Below, one piece after another: positions 49,085-61,900 of a stretch of 64,000 nucleotides of DNA. The stretch is from Ceratotherium simum simum (Eukaryota; Chordata; Mammalia; Perissodactyla; Rhinocerotidae). The stretch is taken from the NCBI RefSeq assembly GCF_000283155.1, contig NW_004454225.1, forward strand, positions 3,755,786-3,819,785, written 5' to 3'. Position 1 is the stretch's first letter, and every line of letters starts with the position of its first letter. The notes below the pieces were generated by a model. It saw only the letters and a program-made list of their open reading frames with translations, made no database searches and was not told the DNA's origin. A program made the translations under genes and the position numbers.

Positions 49085-50869
49085 GGAAAGTTTCTTTTAC
49101 CTCTCCGATCGAATCCCCCAAATCTCTCATAACAATGGGACATCCTTTCCTTTTCCTTTGCATGTCTTGCAATTTTTGGTTGAAAACTGGACATTTCAAA
49201 TAAGATAATGTGGCAACTCTGGAAAGCAGATTCTCCTTGTTCCCCACAGTTTGCTCTCATGGTTGTTTATCATTGTAGTTGTTTCTTTGCTTAGTGATAT
49301 TTCTAAACTAATTCCATAAAGTCTCTATTCCTTGTTGTGTGTGGCCACTGAAGTCTCTACTCAGTTAGCTTGGTGGTCAGCTAATGATTAGTTAGCGATT
49401 TCCTTAAATGCCTGGATCCAATACCTCGCCCAGTCTTTGCTGCACAGGGGTGCTCCCTGTGTGTGTTGGGACATACTCGGAATACTCAGCCAGGCACTGG
49501 CTTTAGAGTCTACAACTTTCTCTCAGCCCTCACTTCCTGTTTGCACAGAAAAACAAGGTCAGCCAGAGGGGAGAGCTTAGGGCCCCCCAAGGTCTTTCCT
49601 GAGGATGCACACAGGGGCACACAGCCCTACACACATACATGGCCTCTTAAATTCCCAGGAATGTGTCAGAGGTTTTCAAAGCACCTGTGGACACCTCATG
49701 CCCCAGCTTCTACTTTTAAGATGTGTGGTTAGTGAATCATTTTCCCCAACTGTTATCCATTACTCAGGCAGCTTTGATCTTCAACAGTGGCCTCCGATTA
49801 CCTTCAACAAACTCTCCTGAGAAAAGACTGTTTGCACGAGGGGAGCTCTCAGGCCCTGCACATGGGGTCTTCCAGGAACCGCTAGCCAGGGAAATCGTGA
49901 CAATTCTTTGGGAATGAGGCTTTGAAAATCTACATTTCCTGTGCTCCCTCAGGAGGCTTCCCTGGGAGTGCTGGCAGTTCTTTTCAAGGCTCCAGCTGAG
50001 CTGGAGAGTGGAGGATAGGACCAGGGAAGTGGAAATGCTACAGACCTTGCTGTTCATTCTGAGATTCAGCCATTTATCTTTAAAAATTCTCCTGAGTAGC
50101 TGTGACCTTTGGTTAATTCCCAGACTTCTGAAAAAGTTGTCTGATCATTTTGTCACTTTTTTTCATTGTGCATCTGGAGTGGGCAGTTTTCAGAGCTCTG
50201 CCATTTTTGCTGATATCAATGCTCTCCTGAGGGGTGTTTATGAGACCTTAGATGTTTTAAAATATCTTCACTCACACTTGACTAATAGTTCAGCTGGGTA
50301 TGTAAGTGAGGATTGGAGATAACTTTCCTGCAGAATTTTAAAGACCTTTCTCATTATCTTCTACCTCAAGGGTTGGTGTCGACAAGTCTGATGCTACTTG
50401 AATTCCTAAAACTGAGACCTATTTCTTCTTTATAACTCTGCAAGTCTTTAATTTCTTGTTATGGTCACCATGAAAAACCAGGAGAGACACCCCCACTCAA
50501 AATTTGATTTGGATGTGGACTGATGACACCATTCCCTCACCAAGAAATTATGAAAGGCTTTACTATTTGCATCATTGATATCTCTGGACAGAGCAGGCCT
50601 GGCACCTCAAGCAGGTCCAAAATGGCTTGAGAGACAGGAAAGGAGACTGGCCTGGATATTTATCATGGTTTCGTGATGGGCTGGGGAGACGTGTCACTTG
50701 CGGGGGACTGGCTTGGTGGTTTGAAACTCTAGCAGGGACTAAAAGGGAGAGCACTAGGTATTTATTGTCAGCTGGCCCAGATGTGAGGGACGAAGGAAGA
50801 GGAAGAGGTGATGCTTAAAAGCTGTCAGAAATCCAACATCAAAAAATGGAGTCACCCCCTCAGAGTGAG
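49085..50869. other. Amplicon flank with old LINE debris
   Basis: No gene is seen. From about 49570 onward it is similar to 20126-21479. An old LINE block lies near 50270-50460. Confidence 0.55.
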
Positions 50870-52460
50870 GTTGAAGGCCAGATGGCTAGATGTCCTGACC
50901 TTCCTGAATGAGTGTCCTTTGCCTCCTGCTTTCTGCTTGCTTGGCAGGACCTTGAGACCACTCCCTTTGGGCTGGAGGAATACCCAGCCTTTTATCGATG
51001 CTGACCTGCTCCCCTGGCATCAGGGGGAACCCTGGACCTGTGGAAAGTTTTGTTCCACAAGGGACCCAGGGGCATGCCTCCTTGCACTTTTCAGAGGCCT
51101 CAGTGTTGAAGAGAAAGGAGGAAAGGCCTCAGGGATGGGTCCCCACCTCCTGAGGAAGCTGTGGCTGGGTTGGTTCCCAGCCTCTGACATCCCCAGACTC
51201 AGAACCACAAATGACAAAGTATCAATAAATCCACAGAGTTGCTGCTTCTGCAGGCCCACCTGCCTCCTCTCAGGGGCCTCATGTCTTCAGAAACCCCGTC
51301 TGGCCCGTCCACACTCCCCATCCTGACAAGTGACAAGAACACCCCCTCCTGCCAACAAGCCCTAACATGGCAGTGGATACTCTGGACAGGCTAAAGGGGG
51401 CCCTGGCTGGCTTTCCTACTCAGTGCCCAGGGACAGACCAATTTCCCTGAGTGCTGAGAACTGGGAGGTCCCTGTCATGAGGGCACCTGGAATATGGTGG
51501 TGGAACCCCTGTCAAGGATGCTGTTGGGTGGGGTCTTCTGCCAAGAGAGGCCTAGAGGGGCTACTTCTGCCCTGAGTGTCTGTGGTCCCCAAGCTGTTAC
51601 CTAAATGCAGCTGGGAGTCTGCCCAAGACTCTGGTAAGCAACAGTCATTAGAAACCCTTGGGCACTGCCTATATGCTCAGTCCAGAGGCAGTCGATTGTG
51701 GTGGTGTGGACAGGTGGTGGATAGCAATCCCCGTCCTCAGCTGGAGTGCCAGGTTAACAAAGTCACGGCCCCAGAGTCAGAGTGGGAAGACAGGACCCAG
51801 CAGCCTACTGCTATATCATCTCATTGGATGAAGGGGAAACAGAAGCCCAAGGCAGGGAGGGACTGGCCCAGGTTCACAGAGTCTTGTGGCAGAGCAAGGA
51901 TGAGAGTCAAAATGTCCTCCTACAAGGTCCACACGTGGCCTCCTTCTCCTCTGGCCATCCCACTGTTACAGGAGTCCAAGGTTGACCCCTGCCCCTAGGG
52001 CATCCCTACAGCCAGAGGGCTCATTCCCTACCCCTGGCCAAGCCTCCTGAGAGCCTGGCCTCACCTGGCCACTCAGAGGACAGTGCCCTGGGCTGAAGCC
52101 CAGACAAGTGTCCTCCTCCAGCTCCAGCCTGGCTGTGAGCAACTCCTCCTGGGCAGTCACCGGGACAGGACCATCCTTGAGGGGCTGGGAAAGGGGGACC
52201 ATCCTATCTTGGGGTGATTGAGAGGCTCAGGGAGGTGCTCACCCCTGGACTGTCATCAGGCTTCCCAAGGAGGGCGCTGACACCTGAGGACTGAGACTGG
52301 TGTTAACCTGGCACATCCCATCCTGGCCGTCCCTGACTTCCCCACCTATCGGGGTGTCATACATGAAGTGTGGCAGCAGACTTGATGGTGCTGGCTGGGC
52401 TGCTGGCACATGGTGGGGTGGTTGGAGTCAGGCTTGGGATGTGGGCATCCAGGCTGAGTG
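50870..52460 (+). repeat. Amplicon segment S, copy in the A unit
   Basis: Direct repeat of 11140-12720 and 21480-22727. It is the most complete downstream copy and retains the last exon of the plus-strand gene at 50948-51004 and an AATAAA word near 51222. Confidence 0.82.
50948..51004 (+). pseudogene. Copied last exon of the unrecognised plus-strand gene
   Basis: After ttggcag the sequence reads DLETTPFGLEEYPAFYRC and then TGA at 51002-51004. It corresponds to the exon at 11198-11262 but has lost about eight bases at its 5' end. No upstream exon accompanies it, so it is an orphan exon carried by duplication. Confidence 0.65.
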
Positions 52461-52991
52461 CGTCCTGTGCAGTAAAGGGAGAATCAGCAGTCTTGGAGGG
52501 TTCAAACCCAGCACCTTGTAAAGCAGTGACTGGCCCCCGACCAGTTCCTGAGAGATGACCTTTAGGTTCTGGGAATATTCTGCTGGATAACAATGTCTTT
52601 GTTTTCCTGGAGCCTCAGGCCATCCCAGAGCATTCATGCTACCAATGCAAAATGTGGTGGAACCCTCGGATCTCCCTGTATCAGTCTGGCCTCTGGAGGG
52701 GCTGGAGACTTAGTCACTCCTGTCAGCCACACAGGTGCTCCGTGCCTACAATAACAGCCCCAATAAAACCCCTGGACACCAATGTTTGGTTGTGCTTCCC
52801 TGACTGGTGATATTCTGAGGGCGTGTCACTTATCTTTGCTGGGGTATTAAGCACTATTCTATGACTCCCTGGAAGAGGACAAATGGAAAACTGTGCTGTG
52901 ATCTCCTATGTCTGTCTGTCTGTCTGTCTTATTTGTCTTTTACCTTTGCTGATTTTAATCTGTATCCTTGGACTCTAATAAACCATAGCTG
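52461..52991 (+). repeat. LTR-like repeat, upstream member of a pair (A unit)
   Basis: Equivalent of 22728-23267. Contains 'ccaataaaacccctgg' and 'actctaataaaccatagc'. It pairs with 57935-58625. Confidence 0.55.
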
Positions 52992-53352
52992 CTATAGATG
53001 GAATGTCTGTGTCCCCCCGAATTCATATGTTGAAACCTAATCCCCAGTGTGATGGTATTTGTTAGTGGGGCCTTTGGGAGGTGATTAGGTCATGAGGATG
53101 GAGTCCTCATGAATGGGATTCATGACCTTATAAAAGAGAACCCAGAGAGATCCCTTGACCCTTCCACTAAGTGAAGACACAGTGAAAAGGTGACTGTCTA
53201 TGGATCAGAAAGCAGACTCTCACCAGATATCAAGTCTGCCAGAGCCTTGATCTTGGACTTCCCAGACTCCAGAACTGTGAGAAATAAATATTTGCTGTTG
53301 ATAAGCCACTCATTCAATATTTTGTTCTAGCATTCCAAATAGGCTAAGAAAG
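52992..53352 (+). repeat. Solo LTR-like repeat (ERVL-MaLR-like, A unit)
   Basis: Equivalent of 23268-23629, with 'tgtccccccgaattcatatg', 'gaagacacagtgaaaaggtg' and 'ccagaactgtgagaaataaa'. Confidence 0.65.
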
Positions 53353-54117
53353 TAACCATGAACATAACAGCATTTCTGAAGTCTGTGAGTCCTCCAGCAA
53401 GCCACTGAAGCTAGGATGGTCTTGGGGACCCCCAAAACAGTTGGCTTCAACTGTGGTATTCACTAGAAGAACCCTGACTCACTGGAATGTGGTAAAGGCA
53501 TAGTTTGAGAAAAGGCAGAATGAGGGATGGTGGTCAATGAACCTTCATTCATGAATGGTTATTGTATTGCTTGTGCTGTGACGGATCAGCTGCACTGTTC
53601 TCAGTTACAGGAGGTAGAAGTTATCTATGGAATGGGGAAATGGTAGAGCTAACGTCTCAGGGGTTGGCTCACTGGAAATGTTAGGAAATTAAAAAAAAAG
53701 AAAAACAAGAAACAGGCTAATATAAAATCCAGTGGTTATTGCTATACATAATCAGCTACGATGAAAATAAAGGAGAGGGTGGGGAGAGATGCTGATACTG
53801 CATCAAGCTGGGATTTCGCCTGGTCTGAGTTATGGCCACATGTGTCAGGGATGCTCCCAAAGGGAATAATTATGCTGGGACAACAGAAAGCACGTCTGAT
53901 CAGAAATGACGTCTGATCACCAAGAACATAGTCCTAGTGGGGGTAGGGCAAAATGAAGAAACTCCTGAAAAGTTTCCTTTATCCTGAGAAGGAGGATTTT
54001 CTTCCCATCCTTTAAATGCCATGGGGAACTTCCCAGATGAAGTGGCTGATATACTGCCTGTGCATGCAAGCCATGCTGGATTTGTTTGATAGTGATCAGG
54101 AGATTTGTCCACTACAA
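53353..54117. other. Unassigned spacer inside the duplicated insertion
   Basis: Similar to 23630-24388. No gene or clear repeat. Confidence 0.5.
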
Positions 54118-56509
54118 CCTAGAAATCAATAACAGAAAAAAAACTAGAAAATCCACAAGTATGTGGAAATTAAACAACACACATAAGCAAGCAATGGGTC
54201 AAAGAATAAATCAGAATAGAAGGTGGAAAATAGGTTGAGATGAATGAAAACAACAGTACAATATAACAAAACTAAGGGAATCAAGCAAACGTCGTGTTCA
54301 GAGGGAAGGCTATAACTGTAAATGCCTCCATTTAAATAGATCTCAAATCAATTACCTAACTCTACACCTTAAAGAACTAGAAAAAGAAGAGCCAATGAAA
54401 CCCAAAGCTAGAAAGAAATAATATACAGGAGAGATAAATGAAATGCAGACCAGATAAATAATAGAGAAAATCAATTAACCCAAAAGTTGGTTTTTCAAAA
54501 GTATCAAAAAAGCTGACAGACCTTTAGCTAGATGGACTAAGAAAAAAAGAGAGAAGACTCAAATTGCTAACATCAGAAATGACAGTGGGGACATTACCAC
54601 TGATTCTACAGATATAAAAAGGGTTATAAGAGAGTACTGTGAACAATTGCATGCCAACAAATTGAGTAATCCTATTGATGAAATGGACAAATTTCTAGAA
54701 ACAGAAAAGCTACCAAGACTGAATCATAAAGAAATAGAAAATCCAGATAGATCTTTAATTAATAAGGAGATTGAATAAGTAATCAAAAAACTCCAGAGAA
54801 AGCAATGCCCTGGATCTGACGGCTTCTTGCTGGAATTCTACCAAACATTTAAAGAAGAACTAACACCAATCCCACTCAAACTTCCACAAAATTGAAGACA
54901 AAGAAACACTTCCTAACTCATTCTACGAGACCAGCATTACCCTGATGTTAGAGCCAGGAAAGACATTAGAAGAAAAGAAAACTACAGACCAATATCCCTT
55001 ATGAACATTGATGCAAAAGTCCTCATGAAAATACTAGCAAACCAAATTGAGCAATGTATTAAAAGGCTTATACAAGTAGGAAAGGATTATGACCAGGTGG
55101 GGTTGATTAATGGATTTCAAGAATCATTCCACACACGAAAACTGCAATAAACAAAAAATTAAAAAAAAAAAAAAAGAGAAAAAAACTGGTCAATGTTATA
55201 CATCACAATAACAGAACGAAGGGAAAAATTCCGTCATCATCTCAATTGATGCGGAAAAAGCATTTCACAAAATTTAACACTCTTTAATGTTACAACCACT
55301 CAACAAACTAGGATTAGAGGGAAACTACCTCAACATAACAAAAGCCGTATGTGAAAAACCCACTGCGAGGCTACTACTCAATGATGAAAAACTGAAAGCT
55401 TTTCTTTTAACATCAGGAGCATAGAAAGGATGCTTACTTTTGCCACTTGCACTCGTCATAGTATTGGAAGCACTCACCAGAGGAATTTGGAAAGAAAAAG
55501 AAATAAAAGGCATCCAAATTGAAAGAAGAAGTAACATTATCGCTAATTGCAATTGATGTGATCTGTCTGTAGAAAAACCTAAAGATGCCACAAAACGCTA
55601 CATTAGAACTTATGAATAAATTCAGCAAAGTGTCAGGATTCAAAATCAATGCACAAAAATCAGCTGTATTTCTATACATTAACAATGAATAATCTGAAAA
55701 TGAAATTAAGAAAACAATTTGATTTATAATAGCATCAAAAAGAATAAAATACATAGGAATTAACTTAACCAAAGAGGTGAAAGACTTGTCCAGAAAAAGT
55801 ACAAAACATTGCTGAAGGAAATTAAAGAAGACAGAGGTAAATGGAAAGACATCCTAGGCTCACGGACTGGAAGACAATATGGTAAAGACATCAAGACTAC
55901 TCAAAGTGATCTACATATTTAACGCAATCCCTATCAAAATCTGAACGACTTTTGCAGAGATAGAAAAATCAATCCCAAAATTCATATGGAATCTCAAGCG
56001 ACCCCAAATAGCCAAAACCAATCTTAAAAAAGAAGAATAAAACTCATACTTCCTGATTTCAAACTTACTACAAATCTATAGTAATCAACACAGTGTGGTA
56101 GCAGCATAAAGACAGAGATATAGACCAACAAAGAGAATAGAACGCCCATAAACAAACCCTCATATATAGTCAAATTATTTTGACATGTGTGCCAAGATCA
56201 TTCAAATGAGACAGGACAGTGTTTTCAACAAATGGTGCTGGGAAATCTGGATATTTTAATGCAAAAGAATGAAGTTAGACCTTCACCTAGTACCATATAC
56301 AAAAAATTAATTCAAAATGGATCAAAGACCTAAATGTAAGAGCTAAAACTAGAAAATTCTTACAAGAAAACACAGGAAAAAGGGTTCTCAACATTGGATT
56401 TGGTAGTGATTTCTTGGATATGACACCAAATGCATAGGAAACAAAAGAAAAATAGACAAAGTGGACTTCATGAAGATTAAAAAATGTTATGCATCAAAAG
56501 ATACAATCA

Positions 56510-56748
56510 GGGGCCGGCCCCATGGCATAGCAGTTAAGTGCGCACGTTCCGCTTGGGATCCGGGGTTCGGATCCCAGGTGTGCACTGACGCACCGCTTGT
56601 CAGGCCATGTTGTGGTGGCATCCCAAATAAAGTGGAGGAAGATGGGCACGGATGTTAGCTCAGGGCCAGTCTTCCTCAGCAAAAAAAAAAGGAGGAGGAT
56701 TGGCATGGATGTTAGCTCAGGGCTGATCTTCCTCACACACACACACAA
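56510..56748 (+). mobile_element. ERE SINE inserted in the L1
   Basis: Head GGGGCCGGCCCCATGGCATA, B-box-like GGTTCGGATCCC, duplicated tail unit and an AC-rich end. A 14-base target-site duplication, aaaagatacaatca, flanks it (56496-56509 and 56749-56762). The B-unit L1 has no SINE at the corresponding site near 26735. Confidence 0.93.
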
Positions 56749-56815
56749 AAAAGATACAATCATTAGAGTAAACAGGCAAGCTACAGAATGGGAGAAAAGA
56801 TGTATAAGTCATGTG

Positions 56816-57025
56816 TAATCATGCTTTGCTAAAGGACGGGGACACATTCTGAGAAATATGTCAGTAGGCGATTTTGCCATTGTGAGAACATCACAGAGTG
56901 CACTCATACAAACCTAGATGGTGTAATTTACTACACACCTAGGGTCTGTTGTACTAATCTTATGGGACCACCGTCATACATGCAGTGTGTCCTTGACCAA
57001 AACATCGTTATGGGGTGCATGACTG
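56816..57025 (+). mobile_element. TA-flanked MITE (Tc1/mariner-Tigger type)
   Basis: Counterpart of 26791-27000. Ends GGTGCATGACTG followed by TA. The left end is more diverged (taatcatgctttgctaaagg). Confidence 0.65.
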
Positions 57026-57934
57026 TATCTGATGAGGGACTAATATCTAGAATATACAGAGAACTCCTAAAACTCAAAACAACAACAATAACAAACAAAC
57101 AAAAAAACCACACAGTCCGATATTAAAATGGGCAAAGGACTTGAATAGACATTTCACAAAGAAGATATACAAATGGACAAGTACATTAAAAGATGCTCCA
57201 CATCACTCACCTTTCAGAAAATGTAAATCAGAACCAAAATGAGATACCACCTCACATCCATTAGAATGGCTACTATTATCAAAATAGAACATGGTGTTGG
57301 TGAGTATGTGGAGAATTGGAACCCTTGTGCACTTCTCTTAGGAATGTAATATGGTGCAGCTGCTGTGGAATACAGTCTGCTGCTTATGTATCCACAAATT
57401 GAAAGTGGAGTCTCACAGATATTTGTACCCCATGCTCACAGCAGCATTGTTCATAATAGCTGAAAGGTAGAAGCAACCCAAGTGTCCACTGATGGATGAA
57501 GGGATAAGCAAAATGTGGTCTACATATACAATGAAATATTACTCAGCCTAAAAATGGAAGGAAATTCTAACACATGCTATAACATCGATGAACTTTGGGG
57601 ACATCAAGCTAAGTGAAATAAGTCGGTCACAAAAGACAAATACTGTATGATTCTACTTATGTGAGATCCCTAGAGCAGTTAAATTCATAGAGACAGAGCA
57701 GAATGGTGGTTGCCAGGGGCTATGGGGAGTTATTGTCTAAAGGGGACAGAGTTTCAGTTTTGCAAGATGAAAGAGTTCTGGAGATGGGTGATGTGAGGGT
57801 TGCACAACAAGATGAGAACTTAATAGCACTGAACTGTAGACTCAAAATGATTGATATGGTACATTTTATGTTGTATGTATTTTACCACACAAACACACAG
57901 AAAATGTAGCTACTCAAACAAATATGACCATTTT

Positions 57935-58625
57935 TTCTGTAGGAGTCAAAAACCAGGGGGGTGGCCTATGCAGTAAAAAGTTTACTCAGTAGGTCTAGTG
58001 TTTTCGATCCTTGCATATTCCAAAAAAAAATGACTGATTTTTGACAAGTTCCTGGGAAACATCCCCTACGCTCTTGGGATGACCTGCCTGATGAGAGTGT
58101 CTCTGTACCTGGGGCCTGGGGTCACACCAGACAGTTTATGCCAACAGTGTGATTGATGGCAGGGGCCTTGGGCCACAATGTTTGACCTTGGTAGTGGCAG
58201 GTGACTGAGTAACTGAGGTCAAACATGTGCCTCTCCCAGTCTAAGTAGCTGACTCCTAACAAATCCCTGGACACCCAGACTCAGGGGAGCTTCCCTGGTG
58301 AGCAATACTCTCTGCTGTGTCACACATCATTGCTGGGAGAACTGAGCACTGTCTGCATGAATCCTCTGGGAGAGACAGCTGGAAGCTTGGGCCCGCTCTT
58401 CCTGAATTCTACCTATGTGCCTTTGACCACTGCTGATTCTATCTGGATCTTTCTCTGGAAAGACCATAACCGTGAGTGTAACAGCTTTTCTGACTCCTGT
58501 GAGGCCTTGTAGTGAATCCCTGAACCTGAGGGTGCTCACCCAGCCAGGGATCGGGCTGATTTCTCTCAGAAGCCCATTCACACTCTTCCTGTTCCCTGAC
58601 ACCCAGGAGTCAAGACTTTTGCATG
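57935..58625 (+). repeat. LTR-like repeat, downstream member of a pair (A unit)
   Basis: Equivalent of 27930-28600 and similar to 52461-52991. Contains 'gcagtaaaaagtttactcag' and 'gcactgtctgcatgaatcc'. Confidence 0.5.
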
Positions 58626-58860
58626 TACTTAGTCACCAACCAGGGCAGCCAGTGCTGGGTCTCCATGGGTGACTACAGGGTAAACTGTCACCTTCTGAGC
58701 CTCAGTATACCTGTATCTCAAATGGGGTCAGATGTCAGGTGACAATGGATCAGGCCGGGGTAGGAGCTGGCCTTGGCGAGGCTGCTGAGGCCAAATCATT
58801 GCCAAGGGTTGACTAGGTGGTCCGGGTGGGACTCAAGCCAGGTAGAAGCCATCACACTGG

Positions 58861-58866
58861 TTTATT
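58861..58866 (-). terminator. CYP2D-A poly(A) signal
   Basis: AATAAA on the minus strand, 51 bases beyond the TAG stop. This implies a very short 3' UTR, as is usual for CYP2D genes. Confidence 0.85.
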
Positions 58867-58916
58867 GGACAGCAGGGACCCCGTGAAGGAGCAGTTTGGG
58901 GGCTTGGTGCCCCCCT

Positions 58917-61900
58917 CTAGCGGGGCACAGCACAGAGCTGGTAGGGTGACGGGGTCACCAGAGAGCCAAAGACACCATAGTCACTGGGGCGGGGCTGCCC
59001 AGCGGGCACCGAGAAGCTGAAGCGCTGCAGGAGGCAGGTGAAGAAGAGGAAGAGCTCCATGCGGGCCAGGGGCTCCCCGAGGCACGAGCGGCGGCCTGTG
59101 GGTGGGTATGGGGGGGTCAGTGAGCCTGGGGGCCTGGGCTCCATGCCTCCAAGACTCCCTCAGGAGGGGGCAGCGAGCCAGGCTCCCCACAGGCACCTGC
59201 TGAGAAGGGCATGAAGGCCTCCTGCTTGACGAAGCGGCCCTGGGCGTCCAGGAAGTGCTCAGGGTGGAAGCGGAAGGGCTTTTTCCAGACGGTCTCGTCC
59301 TTCAGCACCGATGACAGGTTGGTGATGAGCATTGTCCCCTGGCAGGAGATGCCTGGCATTGAGTGGCGTCTGGGCTAGGGGACTCCCTGACCCCTACCAC
59401 CAAAGACCCAGGGGCCACACTCTCTGGCTGGTACACACCTCTCTTTCAAGTCATTAGGAACCCAAGAAGATCATGGTACCCTCCCTGTCCCCATGGCAGG
59501 GCTAAGTGACCTCCCGTCCATGGGTGCCCTCACTGCAACCTGTCCCTGCATGCACAGGCTCCTCCAGCATACTGGGGTTTGTTTTAGTTTGTCTCCACCC
59601 CAGAACTTGGGCTCTGAACGGACAGGGCCGGCCCTGCCTCTGCTTGATCCCCACACCCACCCAGGCTGGACAGTTGGTGCCTGTGGAAATGAGGATTAGT
59701 GGCTTGGGTTGCAGTCCTGGTCACACCTGGCAGTGGCCATGCTGGGGCTACCAGAGGGCAGGTGGAGCTGAGCTGGGGTGAGCAGGGCCGCAGGCCTACC
59801 TTGGGGATGAGGAAGCCCTGCACTTCAATGTCACGAGATGTCATGTGGGGCAAGCCCAGTGGGACAATGTCCCCAAAGCGCTGCACCTCATGGACCACGG
59901 CCATGGTGAAGGGCATGTGGGCCTGGTCCCTCATCTCTGGTCGCCGTGCCTGGCCAATCACCTCATCGATCTCCTGTTGGACACGGCCTGGACAGACAAG
60001 TGTCCCCACAGTGGTCAGACCCCAGGGGGCTGGACCCCGACCTCCTCCTCACTCCTGTGCAGGGGCTGTGCCCACGTTGGGGAGGAGGTCACTCTGACCT
60101 CTGAGCCAGGGCCCAGCCTCTGCTCAGAGCTCCTGGTGGCCAACATAAGCTCAAGGTCCCTAGCCTGTCCATCTCCTCCCTGGTCCATCCCTTCAGGCCG
60201 ACAGCCTGGGCTCACGCTGCACGTCCGGGTGCAGGATCATGAGCAGGAGGGCCCAGGTCAGCGTGGTCGAGGTGGTCACCATCCCAGCAGAGAACAGGTC
60301 AGACACCACCATGCGCAGGTTCTCATTATTGAAGCTGCTCTCGGGGTTCCCCTTGGCCTGGGCGATGCAGAGAGGGTGGGCTCAACGGCCGAGGAAGGAA
60401 GTGGCCTCCCACTCTGTACCCATCAGCCCAGGTACCTGATCACTTGGTGATAATTAGGACCCCCCTTGCCTGGGCTCATCTCATGTGCCCTCAACCCACG
60501 ACCGCTGTCCCTGGTGGTTCACCTTCTCCACCTCGTCCAGGAAGGCGTCTGTCATGTCTCGAGGGTACTGGGCCGGGTCTCGGGTCATCCTGTGCTCAGC
60601 AACCAGTTCATCCAGCAGGGCCATGAAGGCCTTCTGCTGTGGAAAAACCTTGGCGACCAGCCCCGGGATGTGTAGGAGCACGGGAATGGCGTTCAGCACC
60701 TGTGCGGGCCACAGATGTGGGGTCCTGAGTCCTCCCTGTGCTCAGGTGTTCACCTCCACCAGTCAGGTCCCTGTCGCTCCCAGGGTGTCCCCACCATTGA
60801 CGTTATTTCTCCTTAACTTCGGACCTCTACCCTCTCTCCTGCCTCGGCCCCAGAAGGATAAACCTAAAATCTACGTCTCGTGGGTTCTGGTGGCTTCCAA
60901 TGAAGGGGGTACAGGCTCCTTAGCCCTCTCCTGGGGCCTGCTGACCCAACACCCCTCTATCCAAATTCTCCTCCGCGGAGGCCCATTGCAGGTAGAGGCC
61001 TCCTCCATGGAGTCCTTGTGCCCCTATACCCCGCACCTGGGGTAAGAATCCAGACTGCTCCTTCAGTAAGCCCTCCATTAGGTCCAATATCCTGAGGAAA
61101 CACGCGTCGTTGTACTCGTAGCGGCGCCCATAGGTGAGGGAGGCGATGACGTTCCCCACCGCTTTATTCAGGAGGGCGTTGGGGCTAAAGGGGCGTCCTG
61201 GGAGGGGACGGTGCAGGTCAAGGGGTCGCCTCCATCTCCTCTTCCCCAGCCTCCATCCCTGTCTCCTGTCCCTCAGCCCAGCACTCACCAGCCTGGTCTG
61301 CGAAGGCGGAACAGAGGCACGAGGCCTCCTCGGTCACCCACTGCTCCAGGGACTTCTTGCCCAGGCCGAAGTTGCGCAGGGTGGACACGGAGAAGCGTCG
61401 CTGCTCCCGCCACCTCTGTCCATAACGGGCAAGGATCACTCCTGGGGGCGGGGCGGACATGGGCGTGGCTCAGCTGCGCCCTGGCCCCGCCCCTGTACGC
61501 ACACCTTGCTCACGGGGATCGGCCATCCCCCTGCTACAGGAGAGACCTCGGCCCCGCCCCCTCCTCTACTCTCCCACCCCGTTTGGTGAACGTCCCACAA
61601 ATACTCTCTGCCCCCTGTTCCGCCCACTCTAACCTCCTTCTCGCTACCACCAAATCCCACCCACTTTACATCCCCTTCTGGCTGGAGACAGGTCCCACCC
61701 TCTGCCCGCCCACATTGCTCGCCAGCTCTCCCCACTGGTGCAGGTCTTGGCCCTGCTCTTGGCTTTGCCCACCGCAACTGCCTTCCCTTTCAGGGAACGT
61801 CTTCGCCCGCCCCCTGCACCGCCCACACTGACTCCGTCGCCTCATTCCCGCCACCCGGACATCCCCCTCCTGCTCCCAGTTGCCGGCGCCCGCCCAGTCC

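Larger units (their letters stand above)
54118..57925 (+). mobile_element. LINE-1, 5' truncated, plus strand (A unit)
   Basis: Same insertion as 24389-27915, beginning 'agaaatcaataacagaa' and ending in an L1 3' UTR near 57925. It carries the shared MITE at 56816-57025 and, unlike the B-unit copy, an ERE SINE at 56510-56748. The reading frame is heavily broken. Confidence 0.85.

Noticed and set aside
59845..60450. A 201-residue plus-strand open frame
   Set aside because: It is the antisense of CYP2D-A exons 6-7 and intron 6, with a matching shadow over the pseudogene at 29791-30333.
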